Positions 1-9,302 are shown, numbered from the stretch's first letter. The stretch is DNA of 64,000 nucleotides from an uncultured Bacteriovorax sp. (GCA_946481315.1 CAMLMH010000013.1:21113-85112); one strand, 5' to 3'. Notes: generated by a model not told the origin, from the sequence alone. Translations and numbers: made by a program.

Positions 1-224
1 ATATATTTGGTGATTGTCTGCATGATTCGGTCTGGTCCACCCAAAACGAAATATAAGACTATGGATGTAAGACAAAATAAGACTATTGCTCCCCAAAAAT
101 AAGCAATTTCCCTATAGTCCTTCAACCAATAAAGATAAGAAAAGTGAATAGCGGTCAATCCGATAGGCACTGCCCAGAAAGGAGTAAACTTAGCGAGAAA
201 TAAAAAGGCTTCAAAAAAGTTCAC
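1..224 (-). CDS. Partial membrane protein, cut by window start
   Basis: This is the N-terminal part of an uncharacterised integral membrane protein; its C-terminus lies outside the window. From a GTG at 222-224 the frame stays open to base 1 (about 74 codons). It reads MNFFEAFLFLAKFTPFW and then two clear hydrophobic segments: PFWAVPIGLTAIHFSYLYW, and, after the charged turn LKDYREI, AYFWGAIVLFCLTSIVLYFVL. The GTG sits 5 bases after the stop of the secreted protein at 230-640, so the two genes are probably co-transcribed and translationally coupled. No strong Shine-Dalgarno is visible. I do not recognise the family. Confidence 0.6.
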   Translation of the reverse strand, partial: MNFFEAFLFLAKFTPFWAVPIGLTAIHFSYLYWLKDYREIAYFWGAIVLFCLTSIVLYFVLGGPDRIMQTITKY

Positions 225-229
225 TGTTG

Positions 230-640
230 TTACTTGGGTTTTGTGATGATGGTCGAAGCAGGAATGACCTTAGGCAGGTCTTTATCTTCGAGTTCCTTGG
301 CCTTTCGTTTTCCATCAAAATGTTTATCAGCTTCAATCGTAGGTGTTCTCGTGTTTACCGCCGTTAATTTTGCATTACAGGCGACCTCTTCGAGGCTTTT
401 AAGCTCTGGCAGGTCTTCATCGTCAGCACTGGCAATACACTCTTTAATTTCTTTACACTGCTCTTTTAAAACCTGTTCCGGGCTTTTGTCGACTTCAACG
501 CTCTTTCCATCCTGAACGATTGTCATAGTGGTCGGAATATTGAGATCACAGACCGGATCCAGTACTGCTGGAGCACGGGAGTTTTCCGCGGTGGCGAGGA
601 GTGGAGCTAAAAAAAGGATTAAAAAACTTAGTGTTTTCAT
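230..640 (-). CDS. Secreted hypothetical protein
   Basis: A 136-residue protein with an N-terminal signal peptide (MKTLSFLILFLAPLLATA, likely cut before ENSRAP), so it is predicted to be periplasmic or secreted. The mature part is acidic in the middle (DDEDLPEL around residues 74-81) and Lys-rich near the end. Four cysteines (in DPVCDL, EQCKEI, EECIAS-like and VACNAK contexts) could form two disulfides. No catalytic motif is recognised. It is followed closely by the partial membrane gene and preceded by the metK terminator, so it has its own promoter. The start ATG lacks a clear Shine-Dalgarno. Confidence 0.7.
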   Translation of the reverse strand: MKTLSFLILFLAPLLATAENSRAPAVLDPVCDLNIPTTMTIVQDGKSVEVDKSPEQVLKEQCKEIKECIASADDEDLPELKSLEEVACNAKLTAVNTRTPTIEADKHFDGKRKAKELEDKDLPKVIPASTIITKPK

Positions 641-722
641 AAATTAATTTAATGGTGCCACTAGAGGGGCGCTTGCGCAACCGATGCGCTCTTTTCCCAT
701 TGAATAATTTCATTTAGCCAAC

Positions 723-745
723 AAAAAGGCCCTCAACTGAGGGCC
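723..745 (-). terminator. Rho-independent terminator of metK
   Basis: On the minus strand, 14 bases after the metK stop, GGCCCTC-AGTT-GAGGGCC forms a 7-8 bp GC-rich stem (728-745) directly followed by TTTTT (723-727). Confidence 0.9.
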
Positions 746-758
746 AATTTATTAAAAA

Positions 759-1913
759 TTAGAAGTGAGATTTTAGTTCATCTAGGCGATCCAATTTTTC
801 CCAAGGGAAAAGATCGCGTCCAAAGTGACCATAAGCCGCAGTTGGAGAATAGATCGGACGAAGCAGGTCAAGACGCTGAATGATTGCCTTAGGACGCATA
901 TCAAACATGTCGTTGATCACTTTGTTAAGTTTTGCCATTTCAACTTTTTCTGTACCGAAAGTTTCAACCAGGAATGAAACTGGCTTAGCGACACCGATAG
1001 CGTAAGCAACTTGAACAAGAGCGCGCTCAGCAAGACCAGCGGCTACGATGTGCTTAGCTACGTGGCGGGCAGCGTATGCCGCTGAACGGTCTACTTTTGA
1101 AGGATCTTTACCAGAGAATGCTCCACCACCGTGAGCTCCGTGACCACCGTAAGTATCCACGATGATTTTTCTTCCTGTAAGACCACAGTCCCCCATAGGG
1201 CCTCCGATTACGAAGCGTCCTGTTGGGTTGATGAAGATTTTCGTGTTGTTGTCGATAAGGTTTGCTGGCACAACTTTGTTGATAACTTCAGCGCGAACAC
1301 CTTCTTCGATTTGTTTTAGAGTCATTTCTTCAGCGTGCTGAGTAGAAACAACGATAGCATCCAGACGAGCAACTTTTCCATTTACGTATTGAGCAGAAAC
1401 TTGCGTTTTACCATCAGCGCGAAGAAGAGGAAGAGTTCCGTTTTTACGAACTTCTGAAAGACGACGGGCAAGGTTGTGAGAAAGATCAATCGTAAGTGGC
1501 ATGAAGCTCGCTGTTTCATTGATCGCGTATCCAAACATAAGACCCTGGTCACCGGCTCCTTGCTCAAGGTAAGTACCTTCGTTTTCATTAACACCCATAG
1601 CGATATCTTGCGATTGTTTTCCAAGAGCAACAGTTACACCACAAGTATTAGCGTCGAAGCCTTTTCTTGAATCATCATAACCAATTTTATTGATTGTAGA
1701 GCGAACGATATGCTGGAAGTCCACGTTAGCATTTGAAGTGATTTCTCCTGCAAGAACAACCAGACCAGTTGTAATTAGAGTTTCACAGGCAACGCGCGAT
1801 TTAGGGTCTTGCGCCAGCATAGCATCAAGAACCGCATCGGAAATTTGATCCGCGATTTTATCCGGATGTCCTTCAGTTACTGATTCAGAGGTAAAAATAT
1901 AATCTTTCAACAT
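759..1913 (-). CDS. metK: S-adenosylmethionine synthetase
   Basis: Makes S-adenosylmethionine from methionine and ATP in the cytoplasm. The 384-residue length is normal for bacterial MetK. The family signatures are visible: [17 protein letters not shown] near the N-terminus (ATP and methionine binding), [12 protein letters not shown] around residue 118 and [19 protein letters not shown] near residue 263 (the phosphate-binding loop). The ATG at 1913 is preceded by AAAGGGG, a plausible ribosome binding site. The gene stands alone, with its own terminator downstream and a leader that can fold upstream. Certain as to function. Confidence 0.98.
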   Translation of the reverse strand: MLKDYIFTSESVTEGHPDKIADQISDAVLDAMLAQDPKSRVACETLITTGLVVLAGEITSNANVDFQHIVRSTINKIGYDDSRKGFDANTCGVTVALGKQSQDIAMGVNENEGTYLEQGAGDQGLMFGYAINETASFMPLTIDLSHNLARRLSEVRKNGTLPLLRADGKTQVSAQYVNGKVARLDAIVVSTQHAEEMTLKQIEEGVRAEVINKVVPANLIDNNTKIFINPTGRFVIGGPMGDCGLTGRKIIVDTYGGHGAHGGGAFSGKDPSKVDRSAAYAARHVAKHIVAAGLAERALVQVAYAIGVAKPVSFLVETFGTEKVEMAKLNKVINDMFDMRPKAIIQRLDLLRPIYSPTAAYGHFGRDLFPWEKLDRLDELKSHF

Positions 1914-1914
1914 A

Positions 1915-1960
1915 GAGAGCCCCTTTCGCTGCGCTCGACCTATTCGAGCCAGGTAAATAA
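1915..1960 (-). promoter_or_regulatory. Foldable leader upstream of metK
   Basis: On the minus strand the leader contains CTCGA-ATAGG-TCGAG, a 5 bp hairpin, about 20 bases before the ribosome binding site GGGG. The 3-prime arm (GAGC) can pair instead with GCTC that overlaps the GGGG, so two exclusive structures are possible, one hiding the ribosome binding site. It does not match a SAM riboswitch class I can recognise. Regulation is inferred, not shown. Confidence 0.35.
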
Positions 1961-1977
1961 ATAATATCTAAACAAAT

Positions 1978-2006
1978 AATACACTAGGCGCACAATATAC
2001 ACACAA
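1978..2006 (-). promoter_or_regulatory. Possible sigma70 promoter of metK
   Basis: TTGTGT (2001-2006) and TGTATT (1978-1983) are separated by 17 bases on the minus strand, about 65 bases before the metK start. The match to TTGACA/TATAAT is only 3/6 and 4/6, so this is a candidate only. Confidence 0.3.
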
Positions 2007-2042
2007 AGATGGCGGTAGAGCAAAAGGTTTTTAGCAAAAAAA

Positions 2043-3728
2043 TTATTTTATGGGGGCAAAATAACGAAAATGGTGTGGGTTCCTGTGATAAAAAAGTGAG
2101 TTTGGATTCTTCGCGTCCACAACGTAGTTTTTTCCGTTGATCTCAACGACTAGATAAGTTTTATCAGAGTCGTCAGACGTAAAATGATAGAGATACTTAT
2201 AGCGATCCTGCTTAAAAAGCTTACTTAATTTTTTAGGATTTCTAACCGGTTTTCCGGGACGCTCGGCAATCGCAGTGTAATTTTCCCACAAAGTATCCAT
2301 TTCAATCCTGCCAAACATACTCATGCGTGAAAAATAGCGGAGAGCTTTAAAATCCTTACGCGGATGAGCGAAATACTCCTGGGCAATACGCACATTTTCC
2401 CGGCGTAGATACTGACCGACTTTGGAATTGTCCGGGCAATAGATATGAAAGTTTCCCGGTATATAGTAATAGGTGAAGGAGAACTCCCCTTCTTTAAATA
2501 AAACGTTAAGCCATTTATGGTCTTTGCTTTTAATTTCTCTGGAAAGATAAGGGAAAATTGCATCTTTCTCAGAAAGCGAACTATACACCGGATGCCGAGA
2601 TCGGTTTATGACAATTTGAGCGACGTCCCTGCGCTCCAATGCATCGGGTGCGTCCATTCTTCCTACTTCAGCGTATAGAATGGTCTCCATTGCATATAGT
2701 GACTGGTAAAGTTCAGGTTTTTTGGACCAATACTCATAGGCTTCAGCTTCTTTTCTAAGAACAAATTCGCGCAAATTACTCAGGGCATGTGCTTTATCTT
2801 CCAGAATGGCCAGTACATCTACAGTGGCCTCACCGTTCTTATTTTTTTTTGATTCCAGATTTTTATAAAATTCGTGGGCACGCTTAGTTCGATCCAGCCA
2901 GGCAGTAAACCTCGAACGGATAGCCACCTTCTTCATGTCGAGCAACAAGCGGAAATTAGTCAGAACATATTTAAAATCACTGCGCTCGTTTTCGGATAGA
3001 AAGTCTCGATTTTTTTCACTGGTCAGAGAGTGATAAAGTGTATCAAATGCAGCCCGAATAGCTGAATCGTTTCGGGACATTGATTCATCATAAGTACCGT
3101 CCTGAACGATTTTTCGGTACATATAAATGCTATTTGCTTTGTGTCGACCATCTTTTGTATTGAGCGACTTCTGTTTTTCATAGTCTGCCCGTAAGGCAAG
3201 ATGATTCAGCGGAAACTTAAAACTAAGGAGAAAAGGAGCATTGTCCTTCAGCAGTTCGATTTCTTTAAGCATCTGCCGAAACTGAATTTCCGCTTTATCG
3301 CGAATCTTGGTTTTGGATTTCTTTTTTTTGGCAAAAAAGAAATCGCGCTTGGCTTCCTGAAGAAGATTTACCTCATTTTCCAGACGTTCAATGTTCTGCA
3401 AAATGTGCTCGAAATTATCTATCTTATCCAGATACTGAATTTGACTGGCAATCCAGTTTTCTTTTTCAACAAACAGTGGCAAAGAGGATTTGATGGTTTT
3501 CTGATCAACTTTTTCATCGAGAGTGGTAGGAATAAAATTACCGTCGCCGCGATACTTGCGATCGAGCTCCCGGTACATTTCTTCAACTTTAGGATTACAT
3601 AACTGGGCGGAGAATTCTTTTTGCAGTTTCAGATACTCAACCAGAACTTCATGTTTAGGATTAGTTTTTGCTTTGATAGAAAAACTAAAAAACAGAAGAA
3701 TAAAAGAGATGAGCCTGCAATTGATCAT
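2043..3728 (-). CDS. Secreted protein with SleB-like cell-wall hydrolase region
   Basis: A 561-residue protein exported by a signal peptide (MINCRLISFILLFFSFSIKA). The ATG at 3728 is chosen because it overlaps the mpl stop (TAATG) and directly begins the signal peptide; a longer frame to 3764 would bury the signal. Residues about 60-330 are charged and helical. The later part holds ETILYAEVGR, then VAQIVINRSRHPVY, FSFTYYY, CPDNS and LRRENVRIAQ, a pattern resembling SleB/CwlJ cell-wall hydrolases (PF07486), where the Glu of the first motif is catalytic. The family link is my inference. Coupling to mpl, a muropeptide recycling gene, fits a peptidoglycan role. Confidence 0.5.
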   Translation of the reverse strand: MINCRLISFILLFFSFSIKAKTNPKHEVLVEYLKLQKEFSAQLCNPKVEEMYRELDRKYRGDGNFIPTTLDEKVDQKTIKSSLPLFVEKENWIASQIQYLDKIDNFEHILQNIERLENEVNLLQEAKRDFFFAKKKKSKTKIRDKAEIQFRQMLKEIELLKDNAPFLLSFKFPLNHLALRADYEKQKSLNTKDGRHKANSIYMYRKIVQDGTYDESMSRNDSAIRAAFDTLYHSLTSEKNRDFLSENERSDFKYVLTNFRLLLDMKKVAIRSRFTAWLDRTKRAHEFYKNLESKKNKNGEATVDVLAILEDKAHALSNLREFVLRKEAEAYEYWSKKPELYQSLYAMETILYAEVGRMDAPDALERRDVAQIVINRSRHPVYSSLSEKDAIFPYLSREIKSKDHKWLNVLFKEGEFSFTYYYIPGNFHIYCPDNSKVGQYLRRENVRIAQEYFAHPRKDFKALRYFSRMSMFGRIEMDTLWENYTAIAERPGKPVRNPKKLSKLFKQDRYKYLYHFTSDDSDKTYLVVEINGKNYVVDAKNPNSLFYHRNPHHFRYFAPIK

Positions 3729-5176
3729 TAATTTTTTAACTGTTGAACAAACTCTGATTCCCACAATCCCAGACAGGTTCCGTTACTAAGAATCAATATT
3801 ACATTGTCGCTTGAAACTATTTTTTCGATTTCAATCATTAATTCCTGCAGATTGCCTACAACGCTTCCGTTTCTTCCGGACTTTTTAACGTGTTCAACAA
3901 TTTTATAAATATCCAGATCGCCAACATTTTTTACACTGGTTGGACGAGTTGGTTTGGTAAAAATGACTGAAGCTGCGCGATCCAGTGAATCCGTAAATTC
4001 CTTCTGAAAAATAGCACTTCTGGCCGTTGCAGAATTCGGCTCCATGACAACATGAATTTTTTTGTCAGGATACTTGGTAATAATCCCGTCCAGTGTTAGT
4101 TCAACTGCACGAGGATGATGAGCGAAGTCATCAATGATGAGCGTTCCTTTATAAGTACCACGCACTTCCTGACGTCGTTTAACCATTTGCAAGTTACTTA
4201 TAGCAGAATCTATTTGGGTCTTATTGAAACCTTCACTTAGAGCATAGATCAAAACGGCTGAAAGATTGAGTACATTATGCTTTCCTACCAGATTGGTTTT
4301 GAAGGTGTGTGTTTCTTTATTAAAAAGAATCTGAAACGTGGTGCCAGATGCATTCGCTTCGATGATCTTTGGACCTACTTCTGATTTTTCACCGTATTTT
4401 ATCCACTTGGTTTTATCGCCATTACTGAATTCGTTAAACAACTCTATGGCTGCGAGATAATCAGATGAGATAATGAATTTTTTTTCAATATGCGGAATAG
4501 CTGCGCGGAACTGATCTTTTATTTCTTCAACAGAGTTGAAAATGTCTGCATGATCAAATTCCAGTGACGTGAGAATTAAATTATCCAGCGAGTAAGAGCG
4601 GAACTTGGATATTTTTTCAAAATAAGCTGAATCATATTCATCAGACTCAATGAAAAAATATTTTCCGCTTCCCAGTCTGGAAGACGGACGCCCCTCCATA
4701 ACCCCACCAATCAGGTATCCGGGATCAGCATTCAAATTTTCAAAAACCTGGGTGGCAAGATAAGTAGTAGTCGTTTTGCCGTGAGTCCCGGCAATACCGA
4801 TAACATTAACTTCACTTAAAACCAATGCACCAATAGAAGTTGGAAATGAGGCGAACTTTACACCTAATTCTTCAATTAGTTTTGCATCCGGGCCGCCATT
4901 AGGAATAACATTTCCAACGACAATGAGATCAAACGTTTTCAAAAATTCCTGACTAACCTGGTCCATTTTATAGAGAGGAATACCCGTCGATTCCAGGTAA
5001 GTACTCATCGGTGGATAAAAATTAGTGTCTCCTCCGTGAACTTCATATCCACGCTCTTTAAGTAAACAGGCAGCTGCTCCCATCCCCGTCCCGCAAACCC
5101 GGTAGAAGAAAATTTTCTTAATTTTTGGCTGAAGTTTTTTTAGTCCATTGTAATCTAAACGATTGGCAAGATTCAT
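3728..5176 (-). CDS. mpl: UDP-MurNAc:tripeptide ligase (muropeptide recycling)
   Basis: Cytoplasmic Mur-ligase family enzyme that attaches recycled L-Ala-D-Glu-mDAP to UDP-MurNAc. It contains VCGTGMGAAACLLKERGYEV at the N-terminal Rossmann region, the YPPMSTYLE stretch typical of Mpl, the P-loop GIAGTHGKTTTT, and the later DDFAHHPRAV motif of Mur ligases. ATG 5176 is chosen: CAGGAA lies a good distance upstream, and the protein then starts close to the normal Mpl N-terminus (482 residues). The longer frame to 5248 would nearly reach the divergent gene. The stop overlaps the start of the SleB-like gene. Confidence 0.92.
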   Translation of the reverse strand: MNLANRLDYNGLKKLQPKIKKIFFYRVCGTGMGAAACLLKERGYEVHGGDTNFYPPMSTYLESTGIPLYKMDQVSQEFLKTFDLIVVGNVIPNGGPDAKLIEELGVKFASFPTSIGALVLSEVNVIGIAGTHGKTTTTYLATQVFENLNADPGYLIGGVMEGRPSSRLGSGKYFFIESDEYDSAYFEKISKFRSYSLDNLILTSLEFDHADIFNSVEEIKDQFRAAIPHIEKKFIISSDYLAAIELFNEFSNGDKTKWIKYGEKSEVGPKIIEANASGTTFQILFNKETHTFKTNLVGKHNVLNLSAVLIYALSEGFNKTQIDSAISNLQMVKRRQEVRGTYKGTLIIDDFAHHPRAVELTLDGIITKYPDKKIHVVMEPNSATARSAIFQKEFTDSLDRAASVIFTKPTRPTSVKNVGDLDIYKIVEHVKKSGRNGSVVGNLQELMIEIEKIVSSDNVILILSNGTCLGLWESEFVQQLKN

Positions 5177-5216
5177 TGAGTGTTCCTGTCGGATAATCAT
5201 TAATACTTTCGTAATC

Positions 5217-5244
5217 TTAACATATTTTACCCCTAAAACATAAG
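5217..5244 (+). promoter_or_regulatory. Candidate promoter of the lipoprotein operon
   Basis: TTAACA (5217-5222) and CATAAG (5239-5244) are 16 bases apart in the divergent gap between mpl and the lipoprotein operon. The -35 matches 5/6 and the -10 4/6. The first gene then has a good AAGGAG ribosome binding site. Confidence 0.35.
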
Positions 5245-5279
5245 CCAAATAATGCCGAAGAAATCTAAAGGAGACTACG

Positions 5280-6827
5280 GTGAAAACGATTAAAATAGTA
5301 AATCATTTCTTCATTACCTGTTTAGTGCTGCTCGCTGCTTGTTCCAGCTGGAATGAAATTGAGCGCACACCTGCTGAAGCTTCATCACTCATCGATGAAG
5401 TCTTTACCATTCATAGTGAAGGAAAGACCTCTTCACAGAGTTCAAAAGAGATTGTTGAAAACCACTTAAACTCCATCCATCAATACGATAAATATAAACT
5501 CCAATATAAATTTATCAAATCGAGTGAACTTTCCACAACATCACCTTTTAAAGTTGCAATTGAACTTGACGATAAAACGGGCAAATTTTCCCTTAACATC
5601 TTTCACGCTCCTAAAGCTTTCAATGATGCAGACGCTAACCAGTCACTCATAAATTTTGTGGGTAAGATCATAGACAGCAATGAATTTAATCATTCCCTTG
5701 GTGTATACGAAGCCTACTACAATGCCAGAGAAGGCGATCCTGTTGCCCTTCTGCGCTTTCAAAAATTTAAAGAACCAATTACAGAAACTGCTACCCATAA
5801 AAAGATTACTGAAACTTTGAAACAGGAAATAAAAGAGCTCAAAAAATGGCAAAAAGAACAAAAAGAAAAAAGAAAAGCTTCACTCGCTGCTTTAGATAAA
5901 GCTTCGGACGATAAGCAATTCCGAACGCTCATTGCGAAGGGTGACAGAAAAGGAGCGGCGAAATTACTGCGCACTTACTTGCCTTGGGAAGAAATGCCTC
6001 CCTTTGAAAAAAAATACTGGGAAACATATCTAGAAGTCATATCCGCCCCCGTTCCACTTTCTGAAAGAGTGCTCATTTATCGCGGAATTCAGGATGACTT
6101 TGTTCATTCAGGAATAAAAAAAGGTGTTCAGCTTTCACAGAAAGAAGCAATCCTGCAGGATAATGCTTTCGTCATGTCAACGGCCATGGTGAAAAATCAG
6201 GGATCTTGGAACAGAAGATTACGAACTCTGGAAGCAATGTATGACAAAGAAATCAGTAGAAGTTACGGTGATGATGAATTCAAGCGGGCATCCCGCATTA
6301 CTGCAATGTTTTCTAATCATGCCGGTGATCCAAATGGTAGTCCATTTCTGTCTTTTACTCCCCGTTTCGAAATTGCCAGCAGCTTCGGTTACGAGCGCGT
6401 ATCGGCTTATTTAATTGATCCGCGATTATTACATTTTAACTATGCTTCCACTTTTAGCGGCGAAGTAGAGTTTCTGGTTAACCTAACGACCTTCCCGGAA
6501 GACCTCGTTGGGATCTGTGATAAAAAGTTACATGATCTGGACAATTATAAAGATGAACTTCGGAAAGAATTCCTGCACAAAAAACTGGTTGCAAAACTTG
6601 AAAAAGAATATGGAGAAAAAGCTCCCGATGTACTGATCAAAATTCAAAAAAACAGTTATTCCTTTTTCCGCGAAAAATCTAATTCTCCTCTTTCTAAAAT
6701 CGAAGGCAATGACCCTTCTTCCTCAAATAAGAAATTTTATCAATCCCTGGGAAAAGATACGATGAAGCCTGCTTTAGGTCCCAAGGGTGAATTGCAATGT
6801 AAAGAATTAATCCAGTTGTTCTGGTAG
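5280..6827 (+). CDS. Lipoprotein with ADP-ribosyltransferase-like domain
   Basis: A 515-residue predicted lipoprotein: MKTIKIVNHFFITCLVLLAAC carries a lipobox (LAAC, then SSW), so it should be anchored to a membrane. The GTG start has AAGGAG upstream. Residues about 175-205 are a Lys/Glu-rich coiled coil. The second half shows the three motifs of R-S-E ADP-ribosyltransferases in order: IYRGI (Arg268), FLSFTP (Ser358-Phe-Thr) and GEVEF (Glu395-x-Glu397). Spacing of 90 and 37 residues is acceptable for the fold. An E-x-E pair is typical of arginine-modifying enzymes. The family call is from motifs only. It ends in CKELIQLFW, a tail shared with the next two genes. It is the first gene of a four-gene operon, 8 bases before the next. 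Confidence 0.55.
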   Translation: MKTIKIVNHFFITCLVLLAACSSWNEIERTPAEASSLIDEVFTIHSEGKTSSQSSKEIVENHLNSIHQYDKYKLQYKFIKSSELSTTSPFKVAIELDDKTGKFSLNIFHAPKAFNDADANQSLINFVGKIIDSNEFNHSLGVYEAYYNAREGDPVALLRFQKFKEPITETATHKKITETLKQEIKELKKWQKEQKEKRKASLAALDKASDDKQFRTLIAKGDRKGAAKLLRTYLPWEEMPPFEKKYWETYLEVISAPVPLSERVLIYRGIQDDFVHSGIKKGVQLSQKEAILQDNAFVMSTAMVKNQGSWNRRLRTLEAMYDKEISRSYGDDEFKRASRITAMFSNHAGDPNGSPFLSFTPRFEIASSFGYERVSAYLIDPRLLHFNYASTFSGEVEFLVNLTTFPEDLVGICDKKLHDLDNYKDELRKEFLHKKLVAKLEKEYGEKAPDVLIKIQKNSYSFFREKSNSPLSKIEGNDPSSSNKKFYQSLGKDTMKPALGPKGELQCKELIQLFW

Positions 6828-6835
6828 GAAATAAA

Positions 6836-9286
6836 ATGACAACGACTTCGAGGATTCTGACATTACTTCTTTCTGTCCTGATCACCAGCTGTGCTCAGTG
6901 GATGTGGGACACACAGACATTAGCGACGCGGTTACCTGCCAGTGATGTTGAAGAAATCAGTTATTATCTTTCGGTAGATAAATTTAAATATTATATCAAT
7001 GAATACAGTGTCGCTCAGGAAGGAAAAGTACCGGATCCGATCATTTCTTATCTCCGTTCAATAACCATTAAAGATATTCTGGAAATGGGGCTTGAAACAG
7101 ACGATCTGTCCCAATCTTCAAAATATGACGAGATCATCTACAAACTGCTCAAAGAAAAAAACCTTACAGCCGGAACCACCAAAGAAAATCTTAAGTGGAA
7201 TTATAATTTCTTTAAAAATAAACTTGATGAGGCATTCGCACTCTCAGGAAGTAAGCTGGACATTAACCTCAGTCTGCCAGGTCAGAGTAGCGACCTTGAT
7301 CGTGGCACTCCGATAGTTCCTCAAATTCTCGATGCTGAAGAAATGACCCTTGATTCCGGTCATTATATCTCTAACCGCACAACTCGTGCCATTTTCTGGG
7401 AAGCGATAGAAAATAATCGTCCGATTGAATTTCACTTGGGGGATTCGCGTGAATTCCTTAAAGAACTTAAGGACAAACGAGGCGAAATTCTTTTTGAAGT
7501 TAAACCATTAGCAAAAAACTATAACAAAATTTACATCATTCAGTATCCGGGTGAAAAAACCTATCGTTATGCCATTACCAATATTGGCGGCCAGGACAGG
7601 CTGGATCACCTGACACATCAGATTTCTTTATCTAATTTTGACAACAAAAAACTCAAGACAAAAATTCTGGTTAAAGGCGACATTAAGAAATTTCATGAGG
7701 CCAAGGCACAGGAGCATGCTATGCAGTTGCGCCTGCTTCCGAAAGCAGATCGGGTCATTATCGGCCAGAAAGAATCAATCGACGGTAAATTTAGTCTTTT
7801 TTGGAAAGTGAAGGCCTTAAAAAATCTCTACGATGAGGATAAGAGTGCCTTTGACGACCTAAGCACGAAAGACCGTGAAAAATTAATGACAGTTATGAAA
7901 AGTCCTTTTGAAACTCTTTTCAAAGAGAAAAAAATCATTGAGGACACCTACGCCTCTCTGGAAGATACCTTCACCAAAAATCCGGACCTGATACCTGGGA
8001 AATTTAAACTATATAACTACGACAATTTTACGATCGAAATGTGTGACTATGTCTTTGAGACAGAAGATAAAAAGACGATTCGCTGGAGGGTCGTCTCAAA
8101 TGTCTGGGGAGATGAAGTTATTCCCATTGCTCAGGCATTAAAAAATACCGGACATGTGAATGTCAGCTACATGGGAACTGCCGGTGCATTTGCCACTAAA
8201 GGTTATAAAGTTGGAGACCTGGTTATTCCTGCAGCAGTTCGGGACGGCAACAAACTTTTACCATTATCACAGAAAGGGATGCAGATAGAAGGGGCTAAAC
8301 AAGGTGGTTCAGTTGAACATGTAGGATCACCTTTTGAGGAAACTGAAGACTGGCTGAAAAAAGCTCAGGCCCAATCTGACTTTGTCGAAGTTGAAACATC
8401 TTATTTACGCCGTATTTTTAATGGACCTCAGGACAAACTGGAAATCTATCTTTTAATTTCAGACATTCTGGGTTCAGAGACTGAAACACTGGCACATGCT
8501 ACCAGCGCCAAAAGAAAAAATGCCCAAAACAAATTGCTGGCAAAACTTTTTGAACGCGACAGCGGAAAAGGGATTCCTTTTCCGAAAACTGAAATAGCAA
8601 CGGATGCTCAGGAAAAAATGAAGAACCTGGTATTCAAAATTCTGGAAAAAAAGAGTGTGGCCTATCGGTACTTCATTTATTCGTCCTTGAAAGGAAAAAG
8701 CAAATTAACTGCAAACGAAATTGAGAAGTTTTCTTCTACCAAAGCTGCTTTCTCTGATGCTTTCATTCTTGAGAGACTGGTTAAAATCGGGGAACTCATT
8801 CACGACATTAAGAAGTCAGTTCCGGAAGCCGGAGAATTCGATGTCGCCTTTTCTAAATCTCTGGTACTGGGAACGTGGCATCCTAAAGAAGAAAAACTAA
8901 ATGTCCTACTGAAAGCTAAAAACGCCAATACTGAAAAAGCTCTGCAAAAAGCATTGGAAAAGAACTCTGCTTATCTGAATTCTTTAAAAGCTTTTGCAAA
9001 CGTCAGTGCAAGTCAGTCTGGCGGAGACAGCTCAATGATCTGGATGAAAACCCCGGAAAAAATAGACCCGGATTTTCTGGTTAAGATTTATTCGCTTTCC
9101 GGATTTAAGTCAGCTGGTCTCATTAAAAACGTAACTTACAACGGAAATATCACTCTGGATTTTCTTCCTACAGCACGGACAGAAAATCCGCTTGAGGCTT
9201 TTTATCAGGGGTCTGCTCCGGCAGTCACAGGAACTAGTGAAAACAGTTGTCTGGAAGCCATGCGGATGTTCATGCAGATGATTTAG
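6836..9286 (+). CDS. Large lipoprotein with nucleoside-phosphorylase-like domain
   Basis: An 816-residue predicted lipoprotein (signal ending ITSC, then AQW). Residues about 421-525 resemble the PNP/UDP phosphorylase and MTA/SAH nucleosidase superfamily (PF01048): GDEVIPIAQAL, MGTAGAF (446-452), KVGDLVIPAAV (near 459) and FVEVETSYL (516-524), the last matching the V-E-M-E region that contacts ribose. If active it would cleave or phosphorolyse a nucleoside. The N-terminal 400 and C-terminal 290 residues are unassigned. The tail SCLEAMRMF has the same Cys-x6-Phe spacing as its neighbours, preceded by PAVTG. The gene lies 16 bases before the third lipoprotein. A membrane-anchored phosphorylase-like protein is unusual. 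Confidence 0.55.
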   Translation: MTTTSRILTLLLSVLITSCAQWMWDTQTLATRLPASDVEEISYYLSVDKFKYYINEYSVAQEGKVPDPIISYLRSITIKDILEMGLETDDLSQSSKYDEIIYKLLKEKNLTAGTTKENLKWNYNFFKNKLDEAFALSGSKLDINLSLPGQSSDLDRGTPIVPQILDAEEMTLDSGHYISNRTTRAIFWEAIENNRPIEFHLGDSREFLKELKDKRGEILFEVKPLAKNYNKIYIIQYPGEKTYRYAITNIGGQDRLDHLTHQISLSNFDNKKLKTKILVKGDIKKFHEAKAQEHAMQLRLLPKADRVIIGQKESIDGKFSLFWKVKALKNLYDEDKSAFDDLSTKDREKLMTVMKSPFETLFKEKKIIEDTYASLEDTFTKNPDLIPGKFKLYNYDNFTIEMCDYVFETEDKKTIRWRVVSNVWGDEVIPIAQALKNTGHVNVSYMGTAGAFATKGYKVGDLVIPAAVRDGNKLLPLSQKGMQIEGAKQGGSVEHVGSPFEETEDWLKKAQAQSDFVEVETSYLRRIFNGPQDKLEIYLLISDILGSETETLAHATSAKRKNAQNKLLAKLFERDSGKGIPFPKTEIATDAQEKMKNLVFKILEKKSVAYRYFIYSSLKGKSKLTANEIEKFSSTKAAFSDAFILERLVKIGELIHDIKKSVPEAGEFDVAFSKSLVLGTWHPKEEKLNVLLKAKNANTEKALQKALEKNSAYLNSLKAFANVSASQSGGDSSMIWMKTPEKIDPDFLVKIYSLSGFKSAGLIKNVTYNGNITLDFLPTARTENPLEAFYQGSAPAVTGTSENSCLEAMRMFMQMI

Positions 9287-9302
9287 TCTCTAAGGATATT
9301 TT

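Noticed and set aside
234..515. Plus-strand open frame over the secreted gene at 230-640
   Set aside because: Ser/Leu-rich shadow of a real minus-strand gene with a signal peptide.
1915..2042. Known SAM riboswitch before metK
   Set aside because: The leader is too short for SAM-I and lacks the cores of the other classes that I can recall.
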